This document shows, piece after piece, positions 43,362 to 51,850 of a stretch of DNA of 64,000 bases (its first letter is position 1; the number at the start of each line of letters is the position of its first letter). The notes beneath the pieces were generated by a model that ran no database searches, was not told where the DNA came from, and saw nothing but the letters and a program-made list of their open reading frames with translations. Where the stretch lies: positions 682,001 through 746,000 of the forward strand of contig NZ_LUAX01000007.1 in NCBI RefSeq assembly GCF_001695575.1. The letters are read 5' to 3'. Position numbers and translations under genes: made by a program. The DNA is from Vibrio europaeus. GTDB lineage: Bacteria; Pseudomonadota; Gammaproteobacteria; Enterobacterales; Vibrionaceae.

Positions 43362-43667
43362 ATGAAATTACTACAAGTCGATTTTGAATATCATGGCCCT
43401 ATGGGCGAAGAGATGTCTAAAGCATTGGTTGGTCTAGCGGAGTCAATTAATCAAGAGCCCGGCATGATCTGGAAAATCTGGACGGAAAACGAATCTGAAA
43501 AGCTAGGTGGTGGTATCTATCTTTTCCAAGATGAAATTAGCGCACAAGATTATCTAGACATGCATGCCGCTAGGCTGAAACAAATGGGCGTAGCAGAAGT
43601 ACGTGGCGTTATTTTTGACATCAATCAGCCACTAACTGAAATCAATCATGGGCCAGTTGGCCTGTAA
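43362..43667 (+). CDS. ydhR: YdhR-like putative monooxygenase
   Basis: A 101-aa ferredoxin-fold protein of the YdhR family. It has MKLLQVDFEYHGPMGEEMS at the N-terminus, EPGMIWKIWTENE (about residues 31-43), GGGIYLFQDE and the C-terminal VRGVIFDINQPLT. E. coli YdhR (101 aa) has the same length. The reaction is not proven, and aromatic or quinol oxidation is suggested for the fold. It is followed after 9 bp by a membrane protein gene, with the LysR gene divergent. Confidence 0.9.
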   Translation: MKLLQVDFEYHGPMGEEMSKALVGLAESINQEPGMIWKIWTENESEKLGGGIYLFQDEISAQDYLDMHAARLKQMGVAEVRGVIFDINQPLTEINHGPVGL

Positions 43668-43676
43668 GGAACTGCT

Positions 43677-44051
43677 ATGACGAATAGACTGTTTTTAACC
43701 TTACACGGCAGCATCTACACTGCGTTTGCATTCGCACTGTTTTTTCTGCCAACCATGATGTGGCCAATGTATGGCGTTGAGATTAACGATAAGTACGCTT
43801 ACTTCCTGTCACAGCACACAAGTATCTTTCTCGGAGGCGTAGCGGCAGTAAGCCTGTTTCTAAGAACAATAGAGCACAAAGAGACAATGCAACAGCTACT
43901 CAAAGCGCTGCTTGTCACCAACCTTCTCGGTGTCGTAATAACTGGCTATGCTGGATTTACGGGGATCTTTGTCGGCTTCGGTTGGAGCGATCCTGCCTTC
44001 TTCGCTCTTTTGTCCCTGTTAAGCTATCGACAGCTAAGCAAACGCTCATAA
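43677..44051 (+). CDS. Four-helix membrane protein of unknown function
   Basis: A 124-aa protein with four hydrophobic segments (about residues 7-27, 46-63, 74-94, 101-117). The start has TAAGGA upstream. The composition resembles DoxX-like or DUF4345-type small membrane proteins, but I cannot assign a family. Co-transcribed with the ydhR-like gene, so it may partner it in a redox function. Confidence 0.75.
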   Translation: MTNRLFLTLHGSIYTAFAFALFFLPTMMWPMYGVEINDKYAYFLSQHTSIFLGGVAAVSLFLRTIEHKETMQQLLKALLVTNLLGVVITGYAGFTGIFVGFGWSDPAFFALLSLLSYRQLSKRS

Positions 44052-44167
44052 GACCAAAGCTATTTGCGCCTCATGCTAGGCGCAGATACGCCCACCTCGC
44101 CTTTTGTCTTCAACCTGCGTAGAATACGCGCTCTTTTCCCATTCACGAGCAACTATAGGCAGTCAGT

Positions 44168-45415
44168 TTGCACACAGTAGAACAACTTAAAAGCGGAGCG
44201 CTTACAGGCATTCAGCGTCTTCAACTTTCTGAACAATTAACCGAGTTACCACAAGAGATCTTAGCCTTAGCTGATACGTTGGAAATTCTCGATGTTTCAA
44301 ATAACCTTTTAAGTGAACTGCCAGAATGGCTCACTGAATTAAAGCAACTCAAAATAGTATTTGCTTCCAACAACCGCTTTACTCACCTGCCTTTGGTTTT
44401 AGGTCGCTGTGACAAACTTGAAATGGTTGGTTTTAAAAGCAACCAAATTGTTCGTGTCGCCGAAGAGTCATTGCCAGAGCAGCTTCGTTGGTTAATTCTG
44501 ACTGATAACCAGATCGCTAAATTGCCAGAATCTTTGGGTTATCGCCCGCGCCTGAAAAAATTAGCCTTGGCAGGTAACAAACTGACATCACTACCCAACA
44601 GCTTTAACCAGTTGCTCAGCTTGGAGTTAGTGCGCCTATCAGCAAATCAACTTAAGTGCTTCCCTAGCGTACTACTTGAGCTTCCCAAACTTGCTTGGAT
44701 TGCTTTTGCAGGCAACCCTTTCTGTGAAAGAACCGACCTTGAAGAGAGTGTTCCACAAGTTGCTTCAAGCGCTTACAAGCTTAATCATGTTTTAGGACAA
44801 GGGGCTTCAGGGGTAATTTCTCACGCGGATTGGCTCGACGCCGATTACGACTTCCCAGCCAATGTTGCGGTAAAAGTGTTTAAGGGAGACGTAACCAGTG
44901 ATGGCTATCCTTGCGATGAGCTGCAAGCTTGCCTACAAACAGGTCACCACAATAACCTTGTGAAATCTATCGCCCAAGTGAACGAGGACAATCACCTTGC
45001 CTTGGTGATGGAGTTAATCCCAGATAGCTACTTCAATCTTGGTCTACCACCAACATTACAAACCTGTACAAGAGATGTTTTTAAACAAGACTTCACTCTT
45101 TCGGTCAGTCAGATTGAAAAGATTGTTGACCAGATGATGGATGTGTTTAATCACCTACACGATAACAAGGTATGTCATGGTGACCTCTACGCGCACAATG
45201 TGTTGATCAATGAACAAGGCGAGATGATATTTGGCGATTTTGGCGCCGCGTCAGTCTACAACTACTTAACCGAAACCCAACAACGCGGTATTAGAAAGGT
45301 TGAAGCTCGGGCTTTGGGGCACTTTATTGATGATCTACTCTCGGTGTGTAAGCCGATTGAGACACAAACTGCGGCCTACAAAAGCTTAAAGAACCTCGCC
45401 CTAATCACTAGCTAA
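44168..45415 (+). CDS. Leucine-rich-repeat protein kinase
   Basis: A 415-aa fusion. Residues about 15-195 hold seven or so leucine-rich repeats of the LxxLPxxL type (LEILDVSNNLLSELPEWL, LRWLILTDNQIAKLPESL, LKKLALAGNKLTSLP). Residues about 205-400 form a Ser/Thr-type kinase: glycine loop GQGASGVIS, VAVKVF (ATP Lys), HGDLYAHNVL (catalytic loop, HGD for HRD) and FGDFGAAS (Mg-binding DFG). All key residues are present, so it should be active. It starts with TTG, AGG 8 nt upstream. No transmembrane segment, so it is cytoplasmic. Such LRR-kinases are common in Vibrio and Pseudomonas, function unknown. Confidence 0.9.
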   Translation: MHTVEQLKSGALTGIQRLQLSEQLTELPQEILALADTLEILDVSNNLLSELPEWLTELKQLKIVFASNNRFTHLPLVLGRCDKLEMVGFKSNQIVRVAEESLPEQLRWLILTDNQIAKLPESLGYRPRLKKLALAGNKLTSLPNSFNQLLSLELVRLSANQLKCFPSVLLELPKLAWIAFAGNPFCERTDLEESVPQVASSAYKLNHVLGQGASGVISHADWLDADYDFPANVAVKVFKGDVTSDGYPCDELQACLQTGHHNNLVKSIAQVNEDNHLALVMELIPDSYFNLGLPPTLQTCTRDVFKQDFTLSVSQIEKIVDQMMDVFNHLHDNKVCHGDLYAHNVLINEQGEMIFGDFGAASVYNYLTETQQRGIRKVEARALGHFIDDLLSVCKPIETQTAAYKSLKNLALITS

Positions 45416-45450
45416 TCAGCTTTACAAAGAGCGTTAGTATTCCATGTCTA

Positions 45451-45798
45451 TTAGCGCTCTCTATCACGGTCAATCTCTTGCTGAAGCGCTTCAAGTTGCT
45501 CAAGGACGGCGAGAAACTTCTCGCCAAAATCCGTCACCTTATATTCCACCCTTGGCGGCAACTCGTTGTAAACCACTTTATCTAGAATACCGAACTCGAC
45601 ATTACGCTTTAGACATTGGTTTAGCACCTTAGTCGATAGCCCTTCAACACTACGTACCATCTCTCCAGGACGATTGATGCCTGCAGAAAGCAATTGATAA
45701 ACCGTTAGTGACCATTTGCAGCCATAGATGGTTTCTACCATCCGTGCACTACTTTGAGGAGCGACTTTCCTCGAAAATTTTTTCTCTTTGTTATTCAT
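45451..45798 (-). CDS. HxlR family transcriptional regulator
   Basis: A 115-aa winged-helix regulator. YGCKWSLTVYQLLSAGINRP is the HxlR start (with W in the first helix), then LSTKVLNQCLKRNVEFGIL in the recognition helix and PPRVEYKVTDFGEKF in the wing. It is divergent from a double-cupin gene. Inverted copies of an 11-bp word in the gap are candidate operators. HxlR regulators commonly respond to aldehydes or redox signals. Confidence 0.92.
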   Translation of the reverse strand: MNNKEKKFSRKVAPQSSARMVETIYGCKWSLTVYQLLSAGINRPGEMVRSVEGLSTKVLNQCLKRNVEFGILDKVVYNELPPRVEYKVTDFGEKFLAVLEQLEALQQEIDRDRER

Positions 45799-45829
45799 AA
45801 AGATGTACCAATAAGTACCTACCCCACCA

Positions 45830-45880
45830 GTTAGTACTTACTATCTAACGCCTTGGTATATGGATAGTATAAGTACTAAC
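45830..45880. promoter_or_regulatory. Candidate HxlR operators
   Basis: GTTAGTACTTA (45830-45840) and its exact reverse complement TAAGTACTAAC (45870-45880) face each other 29 bp apart. A third partial copy, AATAAGTAC, lies near 45811. They sit between the HxlR and cupin genes. Confidence 0.55.
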
Positions 45881-45987
45881 AAAATAACCAAAACGATAAG
45901 AAACTGGAATATTCTTATCTAAATAATCCCATTACTTGATGCCGATAACACTGCCTTCAATTGAACAAGTACGGGAAGGAGAAAAGT

Positions 45988-46644
45988 ATGCTCAATATGA
46001 ATTTTGCTGAGCGAGTCGTGATTGATACTCAGTCTATACCTTGGATCGCCAGCCCTGCCCAAGGTGTTTGGCGTAAACCACTCGAACGTGAGGAAACAGA
46101 ATCAGGCCACACGACAAGTATCGTGCGCTATGAAGCAGGCTCTCAGTTTAAAACCCATCCTCACCCAATGGGTGAAGAGATCTTTGTATTAGAGGGGGTG
46201 TTCTCCGATGAAAATGGCGATTACCCAGCAGGGACTTATTTACGTAACCCTCCGGGCAGTAACCACGCTCCATTTAGCGACAAAGGCTGCGTGATATTAG
46301 TCAAACTGAATCAATTTGATGCACGCGATAGTGCGACAGTACGAGTCAATACAAACACACAGCAATGGCTTGCGGGGATTGGCGGGCTTGAAGTGATGCC
46401 CCTGCATGACTTTGAGCATGAGCATGTTGCCTTAGTTAAATGGCCAGCCGGAGAAAGATTTCAACCACATAAGCATTTTGGTGGCGAAGAAATCCTTGTG
46501 CTCAGTGGCAAATTCTCCGATGAACACGGGCAATACCCAAAAGGTTGCTGGATACGCAGCCCGCATATGAGTGAGCACTTTCCTTGCGTCGAACAAGAAA
46601 CCGTGATCCTAGTAAAGACAGGTCATTTGCCTCTGGTGCTTTAG
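45988..46644 (+). CDS. Double-cupin protein (ChrR-like)
   Basis: A 218-aa protein with two cupin domains. The first repeat has FKTHPHPMGEEIFVLEGVFS (HxHxxGEE) and the second has FQPHKHFGGEEILVLSGKFS, both with the full set of metal-binding His and Glu. This matches the ChrR cupin family, here without the anti-sigma zinc domain that ChrR carries at its N-terminus. It probably binds Zn or Fe and senses or detoxifies reactive species. The ATG has AAGGAG upstream. It is divergent from HxlR. Confidence 0.88.
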   Translation: MLNMNFAERVVIDTQSIPWIASPAQGVWRKPLEREETESGHTTSIVRYEAGSQFKTHPHPMGEEIFVLEGVFSDENGDYPAGTYLRNPPGSNHAPFSDKGCVILVKLNQFDARDSATVRVNTNTQQWLAGIGGLEVMPLHDFEHEHVALVKWPAGERFQPHKHFGGEEILVLSGKFSDEHGQYPKGCWIRSPHMSEHFPCVEQETVILVKTGHLPLVL

Positions 46645-46652
46645 CCCAATGT

Positions 46653-46679
46653 AAGGGCATCGGCTTAGCGAATGCCCTT
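46653..46679. terminator. Terminator between cupin and SDR genes
   Basis: AAGGGCAT and ATGCCCTT form a perfect 8-bp stem with an 11-nt loop between convergent genes. Confidence 0.7.
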
Positions 46680-46691
46680 GTTAAAAAGCAA

Positions 46692-47423
46692 TTATCGACC
46701 ACCCGCTATATCGACAAAAGAGCCAGTGACGAACGACGCCTCATCAGACAATAACCAAGCAATAGAGTTCGCGACTTCCAATGCCGTTCCTCCGCGGCCT
46801 AGTGGAAGTTGTGGCCCAAGCCTATCTACTCGTTCTGGCTCCCCCCCATCGGCGTGCATTTCTGTATAAATACAGCCTGGTCTAACCCCATTAACACGAA
46901 TATTACGTGACGCAAGCTCAAGTGACAGTCCTTTGGTTAATGAGTCCATCGCACCTTTAGAGGCCGCATAGTCTACGTATTCAAATGGCGCTCCTGTTCT
47001 TGATGCAGCGGAAGAGACGTTAACGATAGAGCCATTTCTTTCAAGCTGATTGATAAACGCCTTACAGCACAAAAAGCAGCTTATGACATTGGCGTCCATT
47101 ACCTTCTTGAATCGTTCTAGGTCAATCTCACTCAAGGTTGATTGAGTAAACAGAATACCTGCATTGTTCACCAAATGAGTGACTGTGCCATAGCGCTGGG
47201 TAACTTGGGCAAACATAACTTCAACTTGCTCTTGGTCTGAAACATCAGCCTGAATCGCGAACGCATTTCCGCCCGCAGAAACGATCTGCTCCACGACTTC
47301 ATCAGCGCGATGGTGGTTTTTAAGATAATTGACCGCGACGGCATAGCCTTGGCTTGCAAGTAGTTTTGCGGTTTCAGCGCCAATTCCCCTACCCGCTCCC
47401 GTTACAATAACCACTTTATCCAT
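46692..47423 (-). CDS. SDR family oxidoreductase (glucose-dehydrogenase-like/FabG-like)
   Basis: A 243-aa classical short-chain dehydrogenase. VVIVTGAGRGIGAETAKLLA is the NAD(P) motif TGxxxGIG, THLVNNAGIL is NNAG, SIVNVSSAAS supplies the catalytic Ser, and YVDYAASKGAMDSL the YxxxK pair. RVNGVRPGCIYTEM follows. It starts at the ATG with AAAGGAAAT upstream. The nine-codon longer frame is not needed. The adjacent upstream LysR gene is on the same strand, 38 bp away. Confidence 0.9.
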   Translation of the reverse strand: MDKVVIVTGAGRGIGAETAKLLASQGYAVAVNYLKNHHRADEVVEQIVSAGGNAFAIQADVSDQEQVEVMFAQVTQRYGTVTHLVNNAGILFTQSTLSEIDLERFKKVMDANVISCFLCCKAFINQLERNGSIVNVSSAASRTGAPFEYVDYAASKGAMDSLTKGLSLELASRNIRVNGVRPGCIYTEMHADGGEPERVDRLGPQLPLGRGGTALEVANSIAWLLSDEASFVTGSFVDIAGGR

Positions 47424-47460
47424 TTGATTTCCTTTACTCTTCAATTCCAATTGAGGTGAC

Positions 47461-47473
47461 TTTACAGTGTAAA
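47461..47473. repeat. parS2 centromere site overlapping a stop codon
   Basis: TTTACAGTGTAAA, exact consensus. On the minus strand the same bases encode the last residues (FTL) and stop of the LysR protein. Confidence 0.82.
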
Positions 47474-48367
47474 ATCCGTTGACTCTTGCATCTTCTCTAC
47501 GCCAGCCATTAAGCGCTCTACCAACAAACTCAGCGCCTTAGGTTGGTAACGCCTTTGCTTATAAACCAAGTAGGCTTGTCTAACACTGCGTTGATACTGA
47601 GGCAGCACCCTAACTAAGTTCATCCCTTTATGCACATGTCTGAAAGGCAACGACGCCACGCCTAAACCTTTCTCTACAGCACCACATACCGCCAAAATAT
47701 CATTCACGATCAGCTTAGGTTTCACGCTCATCACATCAACCAGATGCTCTTGCTCATACACTGAAATGTCTAAAGCATGATCAACGCTGACCCAGTCAAG
47801 CTGACTCAAAGAAGCAAGATCGTTAACCTCCCCTACTTTGGTTAAGTACTCAGGACTGGAAAAAAAGGCATGGCGAGCTTTAAATAAAGGTCTGGCGATC
47901 ATGTCATTCATCTCTGCCAAGTCGAAGGTGATCAGCAAATCTCGGTCAGTCTGTGGTACTGCTTGCTCTTGGCTAAGCACCAAGTCGAGCGATACTTTGG
48001 GATAATCAGCCAAAAACTGCTCGACCACCTCCCCCACAAAGGCTCGATAAAAGTTGTGTGGAATAGCGAGCTTTATTTTGCCCGACACTTCCTGCGTTTC
48101 AGAAAGCATTTGTCCGAAGCCAGATTCGACCGATTCCATACCACTTCTAAGCAACTCAAAGGCTTCTGAGCCGTTTTGTGTTGCAACCAGCTCTCTGCCC
48201 TTCTTTTCCAATAATCGCGTGTTGAGGCGCTGTTCAAGCGCAGATAAGCGGCGTGACATGGTCGAAACGGGAAGCTGAAGCTTTTTAGAAGCCGACAGCA
48301 AAGAGCCCTCTTCCACCACACTACAAAACAAATAGAGATCATCCATGTTTCCAAATATGGAATTCAT
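47462..48367 (-). CDS. LysR family transcriptional regulator
   Basis: A 301-aa LysR regulator. The helix-turn-helix reads LYLFCSVVEEGSLLSASKKL followed by QLPVSTMSRRLSALEQRLNT (about residues 11-50), with the effector domain following. The ATG at 48365-48367 (MNSIFGNMDD) is chosen. An upstream GTG (48394) and MDDLYLF are alternatives. Its last codons lie inside a parS2 site. It is divergent from a DUF2798 membrane protein and upstream of an SDR gene. Confidence 0.9.
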   Translation of the reverse strand: MNSIFGNMDDLYLFCSVVEEGSLLSASKKLQLPVSTMSRRLSALEQRLNTRLLEKKGRELVATQNGSEAFELLRSGMESVESGFGQMLSETQEVSGKIKLAIPHNFYRAFVGEVVEQFLADYPKVSLDLVLSQEQAVPQTDRDLLITFDLAEMNDMIARPLFKARHAFFSSPEYLTKVGEVNDLASLSQLDWVSVDHALDISVYEQEHLVDVMSVKPKLIVNDILAVCGAVEKGLGVASLPFRHVHKGMNLVRVLPQYQRSVRQAYLVYKQRRYQPKALSLLVERLMAGVEKMQESTDFTL

Positions 48368-48450
48368 ACTTCTATACCTGCTTATTTTTTTCACTATTGG
48401 ATAGTTATATCCTTAAATACATCAGAACAACAACAACAAGAGGAGAATTT

Positions 48451-48687
48451 ATGAGCCGCAAACATTTTTGGATTTCCGCCCTGCTTTCGTCTTTGACCAT
48501 GGCCATCATTATGTCGGGATTAATTTCTGGTTATAAATTGGGTTTTAGTAACGAGTGGCCAGCAATTTGGTTAGATAGCTTTCTTCTGGCATGGCCGGCA
48601 GCGCTATCACTTAACTTGACTGTATTACCGCAAATTAGAAAGTTGTCTAACTGGTTAGCTGGCATAAACGCTGTCTCGCAGGCTTAG
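48451..48687 (+). CDS. DUF2798 small membrane protein
   Basis: A 78-aa protein with two transmembrane helices (about residues 8-28 and 41-60). SSLTMAIIMSGLISGY and WLDSFLLAWPAALSLNLTVLP (marked by position) follow the DUF2798 pattern in which each half carries one helix and a conserved Pro near the end. The start has AGAGGAGAA upstream. The function is unknown. It is divergent from LysR. Confidence 0.85.
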   Translation: MSRKHFWISALLSSLTMAIIMSGLISGYKLGFSNEWPAIWLDSFLLAWPAALSLNLTVLPQIRKLSNWLAGINAVSQA

Positions 48688-48693
48688 AGCGTT

Positions 48694-48723
48694 AAAAAAC
48701 AAAAAGGGGACCTCATGTCCCCT
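48694..48723 (-). terminator. Intrinsic terminator of the LprI-domain gene
   Basis: A GGGGAC/GTCCCC stem with loop CTCAT is followed on the minus strand by TTTTTGTTTTTT. Confidence 0.88.
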
Positions 48724-48743
48724 CGTCATATTTGTTCATGCCA

Positions 48744-49976
48744 TTATGGCGTGATAATACCTTGCAACTCTTGCTCTCTTTGAGCTGTTATCCAGTTGAG
48801 GCATTGCTCTTTTAACCTTGGCTCGACTGACGCGATCAAGCGACATGTCGCATCGCGATGTTTTATCCACTGTCTTTGCACTTCTCTTACATCATCAGCT
48901 TCTGGTTTTGGCATCGCATAGTCTTCAGATGGCAGTTTAAGCGCACTCATTAGCTTTTTGTATGTCGTATTCAACTGGCTATCTGTTTCACTGAGTGGCG
49001 TGGAAACTGTCTCTATATCACCTTGAATGGCTTTATCTAGCGTTGAAAGGTAAAGATCCTTCTGCTCTTGAATCGAGCCAATTATCCAAGCCGTACGCCC
49101 CGAACCACCATGCATTTCTTCTTGCTGCGCTTTGAGCGTGACAAAATCTTCCATCTCTTTATAGGCAAGATTCAACAGAGCGAGGCTCTCCCCTGACAGC
49201 TTTTTAGTTAATGCCGAAAGCTCACTTTGGCGACGTTTCTCCTGCTCTACGGCATCCCTATCAGCGCAATACCCTCCTCCCGCGCCACTGGTCACGTAAT
49301 GACAAAGGTTAAAAGGCACCACTTGATCATTTTTCCAATGCTTATAGTAATCGGTGACCGCATAGGAGAGCTCTGCAGGCACATCACCACCACGAGTGAT
49401 CAACCAAAACACCAGCTCTGGATCGGGCTTACCAAACTTACCTTCTTCTTTTGAAGCTTGCTCAGCTAACTCCCATACATCGTAGAAGGGCCAATCTCCA
49501 TCTTCATCCTCTACCTGATAAGTTTTAAAGAACGCATCAGGATCACGCTCAGGGACTTCGGCGGCGTAGGTCAGTACTTGCACCTTTTCTTGTTCGTCAT
49601 AGAGGGACAAACTAGGATTTTTCTGTTTGGCTTTATTGTAAGTCTCTAATGCGCTTTTAGGGTCAGACATTCTAATACTGCCGGCGCGGAAAAAGACCTT
49701 ATCTAGGTAGTATTCTAAAGCCTCTTGATGACCATGCACTGCAGCGTTCTGCAAATGATAGACGCTCTCTTCATCCGGTAAAATGTATTGGTAAGCAAGT
49801 CTAAAGTGCGCTTCAGCATTGCCCTGATCGGCCGCCTGAGTAAATAAAATCTGAGCTTGTTTTTTATCGCCTGCTTCATAGAGCTGCTGCGCTTTCGTCA
49901 CGAGATCCAGCTCAGTAGCAGAAGCGGAAAAAGCCAAGCTACAACCCAATACAATCGGAATAAATTTGGTCATCAT
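48744..49976 (-). CDS. Exported Sel1-like/LprI-domain (DUF1311) protein
   Basis: A 410-aa periplasmic protein with a signal peptide (cleavage after FSASA). Residues about 25-90 contain Sel1/TPR-type repeats (AQILFTQAADQGNAEAHFRLA). The C-terminal 90 residues carry the LprI/DUF1311 lysozyme-inhibitor-like domain with LNTTYKKLMSAL, QRQWIKHRDATC and AQREQEL, including the paired cysteines. The middle region has several Trp- and Asp-rich stretches of unknown role. It may guard the cell wall against lysozyme or act in envelope maintenance, which is inference from domain only. Confidence 0.8.
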   Translation of the reverse strand: MMTKFIPIVLGCSLAFSASATELDLVTKAQQLYEAGDKKQAQILFTQAADQGNAEAHFRLAYQYILPDEESVYHLQNAAVHGHQEALEYYLDKVFFRAGSIRMSDPKSALETYNKAKQKNPSLSLYDEQEKVQVLTYAAEVPERDPDAFFKTYQVEDEDGDWPFYDVWELAEQASKEEGKFGKPDPELVFWLITRGGDVPAELSYAVTDYYKHWKNDQVVPFNLCHYVTSGAGGGYCADRDAVEQEKRRQSELSALTKKLSGESLALLNLAYKEMEDFVTLKAQQEEMHGGSGRTAWIIGSIQEQKDLYLSTLDKAIQGDIETVSTPLSETDSQLNTTYKKLMSALKLPSEDYAMPKPEADDVREVQRQWIKHRDATCRLIASVEPRLKEQCLNWITAQREQELQGIITP

Positions 49977-50054
49977 TGGTCCATCAATAACAGAGTGAGC
50001 AGAATGAATGCTCTTTCGAGCTTGGTATCAGCCCTATTTTTAACACGCGAAAAC

Positions 50055-50083
50055 AAAAAAAGGGATCGAATCGATCCCTTTTT
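50055..50083. terminator. Bidirectional terminator
   Basis: GGGATCGA/TCGATCCC palindrome with an A-run before and TTTTT after. It lies beyond the 3' end of the YeeN-type gene, which it terminates on the minus strand. Confidence 0.88.
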
Positions 50084-50111
50084 AGTTTATCTGATTTTCA
50101 GCGCTTAGCGA

Positions 50112-50828
50112 TTACAGCTCAGCGTTGTGGTAAACCTGCTGAACGTCATCACAGTCATCAAGAAGATCTAAGAACTTCTGGAATTTCTCTGCATCTTCAC
50201 CCGCAACTGGCGTGTGAGTTTGAGGTACGAAAGTGATCTCTTCTACATCAAGAGTCAGGTCTGGGAACGCACCGTTTAGAGCAGTCTTAGTTTTGAAGAA
50301 TTCCGTGTGAGGAGCGAAAACCGTAATCACACCATCTTCAAGTTCAACGTCAGTCACATCTACGTCTTCCATCATCAGCGTTTCTAGAATGATTTCATCA
50401 TCGTCGCCTTTGAACTGGAATACCGCTTGGTGATCAAACATGTGTGAAACAGAACCTTCAACACCAATTTTCGCACCTGTTTTAACGAAACACTGGCGTA
50501 CATCTTGGAAAGTACGGTTACCATTGTCAGTTAGACAATCAACGATGACGCTTGTGCCACCAGGACCAAAGCCTTCGTAGCGCGCAGGAACGTAATCTTC
50601 ACCGCCACCACCAGTCGCTTTATCAATCGCTTTTTCGATAACGTGTGCAGGAACTTGGTCTTTTTTCGCTTTTGCGATCAGGTGCTTAAGAGACAAGTTC
50701 ATGTCTGGGTCTGCACCGCCATTTTTCGCGCACATGTAAATTTCTTTACCGTATTTGGAATAAACTTTAATTTTTGCGCCTGCAGTTTTAGCCATTGAGG
50801 CTTTGCGCACTTCAAAACTTCTTCCCAT
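50112..50828 (-). CDS. YebC/PmpR family protein, YeeN type
   Basis: A 238-aa YebC-family protein, recently linked to translation of proline-rich stretches and earlier described as transcriptional regulators. It has MGRSFEVRKASMAKTAGAKI at the start, KYGKEIYMCAKNGGADPDMN, ARYEGFGPGGTSVIVDCLTD (each about the family position) and the C-terminal DDVQQVYHNAEL. Length (238) and the VYHN ending fit the YeeN subgroup more than YebC (246). It is followed by a terminator and preceded by an AT-rich promoter gap. Confidence 0.93.
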   Translation of the reverse strand: MGRSFEVRKASMAKTAGAKIKVYSKYGKEIYMCAKNGGADPDMNLSLKHLIAKAKKDQVPAHVIEKAIDKATGGGGEDYVPARYEGFGPGGTSVIVDCLTDNGNRTFQDVRQCFVKTGAKIGVEGSVSHMFDHQAVFQFKGDDDEIILETLMMEDVDVTDVELEDGVITVFAPHTEFFKTKTALNGAFPDLTLDVEEITFVPQTHTPVAGEDAEKFQKFLDLLDDCDDVQQVYHNAEL

Positions 50829-50920
50829 CGGGATGTTCTCTCTAATTCAATTTAACGCGAAGGATTTTAGCAAAAAGCGAGCACATTTCAATTTCTCGCC
50901 TTGCAGAGGAAATGGTTACG

Positions 50921-51130
50921 TTACGCGACGCCCATTACTCGCTTATATTTAGCTACAGACTCTAGGAATGAAGCCTTTTCTTCTTCATCGACAATTTTGG
51001 CTGCCTCCTGATCAATCTCATCAGGCACAGCTTTCGCTTCACGAAGCTTCCAAACCAAAAAAGAGGCTTGCTTATCAAGTTCAATCTTGTTTTTTTCGCT
51101 TGCAGTGAGAGTTGACAGGTTTATCGACAT
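50921..51130 (-). CDS. Small conserved Vibrio protein (possibly DUF3283)
   Basis: A 69-aa cytoplasmic helical protein beginning MSINLSTLTASEKNKIELDK and ending AKYKRVMGVA, rich in Glu and Lys. The real start is the ATG at 51128-51130. The longer frame runs through non-coding sequence. It resembles a Vibrio-specific domain of unknown function (DUF3283) from memory, with moderate certainty. Function unknown. Confidence 0.7.
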   Translation of the reverse strand: MSINLSTLTASEKNKIELDKQASFLVWKLREAKAVPDEIDQEAAKIVDEEEKASFLESVAKYKRVMGVA

Positions 51131-51293
51131 AGCAAAATTTAAATCTGTAAAAATATGGGGAGGGAATATACCACACCCAAAGCGAATGTAGCGAGGAATT
51201 GAAGTGGGAGTGAAGGGGTAGATCAAAAAACTCTCAAAAACAAAGGGTGGCTTTCCTGTGCCACCCTTAGGTAATCGCATATGTGTGTCACAA

Positions 51294-51491
51294 CTAGTGC
51301 AGAATGCCTAGTTCCTTTGCCTCTTCGATAGTTAACCCACTCTCACGAATCTCTTTTAATGCTTCGATACGACGACGAGCTTCGGCAGATTTGGCACCCT
51401 TAGTCGGCTTTTGTGACTCTACTTCTTCCGTGAAGTCCCACTTGCCAGCAATTTTACTCATTTCATCATGGTCAATAGAATTAATGGACAT
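51294..51491 (-). CDS. Small hypothetical protein
   Basis: A 65-aa protein starting MSINSIDHDEMSKIAGKWDF with a strong GGAGG ribosome site 5 nt upstream. A basic segment (KSAEARRRIEALKEIRESG) is followed by an acidic helix ending GILH. The basic helix may bind nucleic acid or an RNA-polymerase partner. No family is assigned. It lies 163 bp from the other small protein and is probably a separate unit. Confidence 0.72.
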   Translation of the reverse strand: MSINSIDHDEMSKIAGKWDFTEEVESQKPTKGAKSAEARRRIEALKEIRESGLTIEEAKELGILH

Positions 51492-51810
51492 AATAACCTC
51501 CGAACAAACCATGCTAGGGACAGGTAATCTGTAGCAAAACCACTCGCCCCTTGTTAAGAATTTTAGTCCCATAATGTGATTGTGCTAATAGTTCAGAAAC
51601 TCTTACTGTTTTTTGTATAAATAAGTTTTGCGCCTGCCGTTGTCGCACAGTACATTTAAAGGATTACCCCTACAGAAATGAAGGCGATCCGGGTCTCATT
51701 TTTTCTTAAGCGTTTTCTTCTCAAGCTCCCAGTACTGAGCACATTCTGAGCGCATTTTTCGAGTCACTTCACTGTTTTCAATCGTACTTCTTTTCACTCA
51801 AAAAATAAGA

Positions 51811-51829
51811 GTTAATGATAATCATTATC
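51811..51829. promoter_or_regulatory. Fur box ahead of the ATPase operon
   Basis: The 19 bp containing AATGATAATCATTATC match 18 of 19 positions of the classical Fur consensus. It lies 21 bp upstream of the chosen ATG, overlapping the likely promoter. The gap 51492-51810 contains no gene. Confidence 0.85.
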
Positions 51830-51850
51830 TTTTATTTTTTGAGTAAGATT

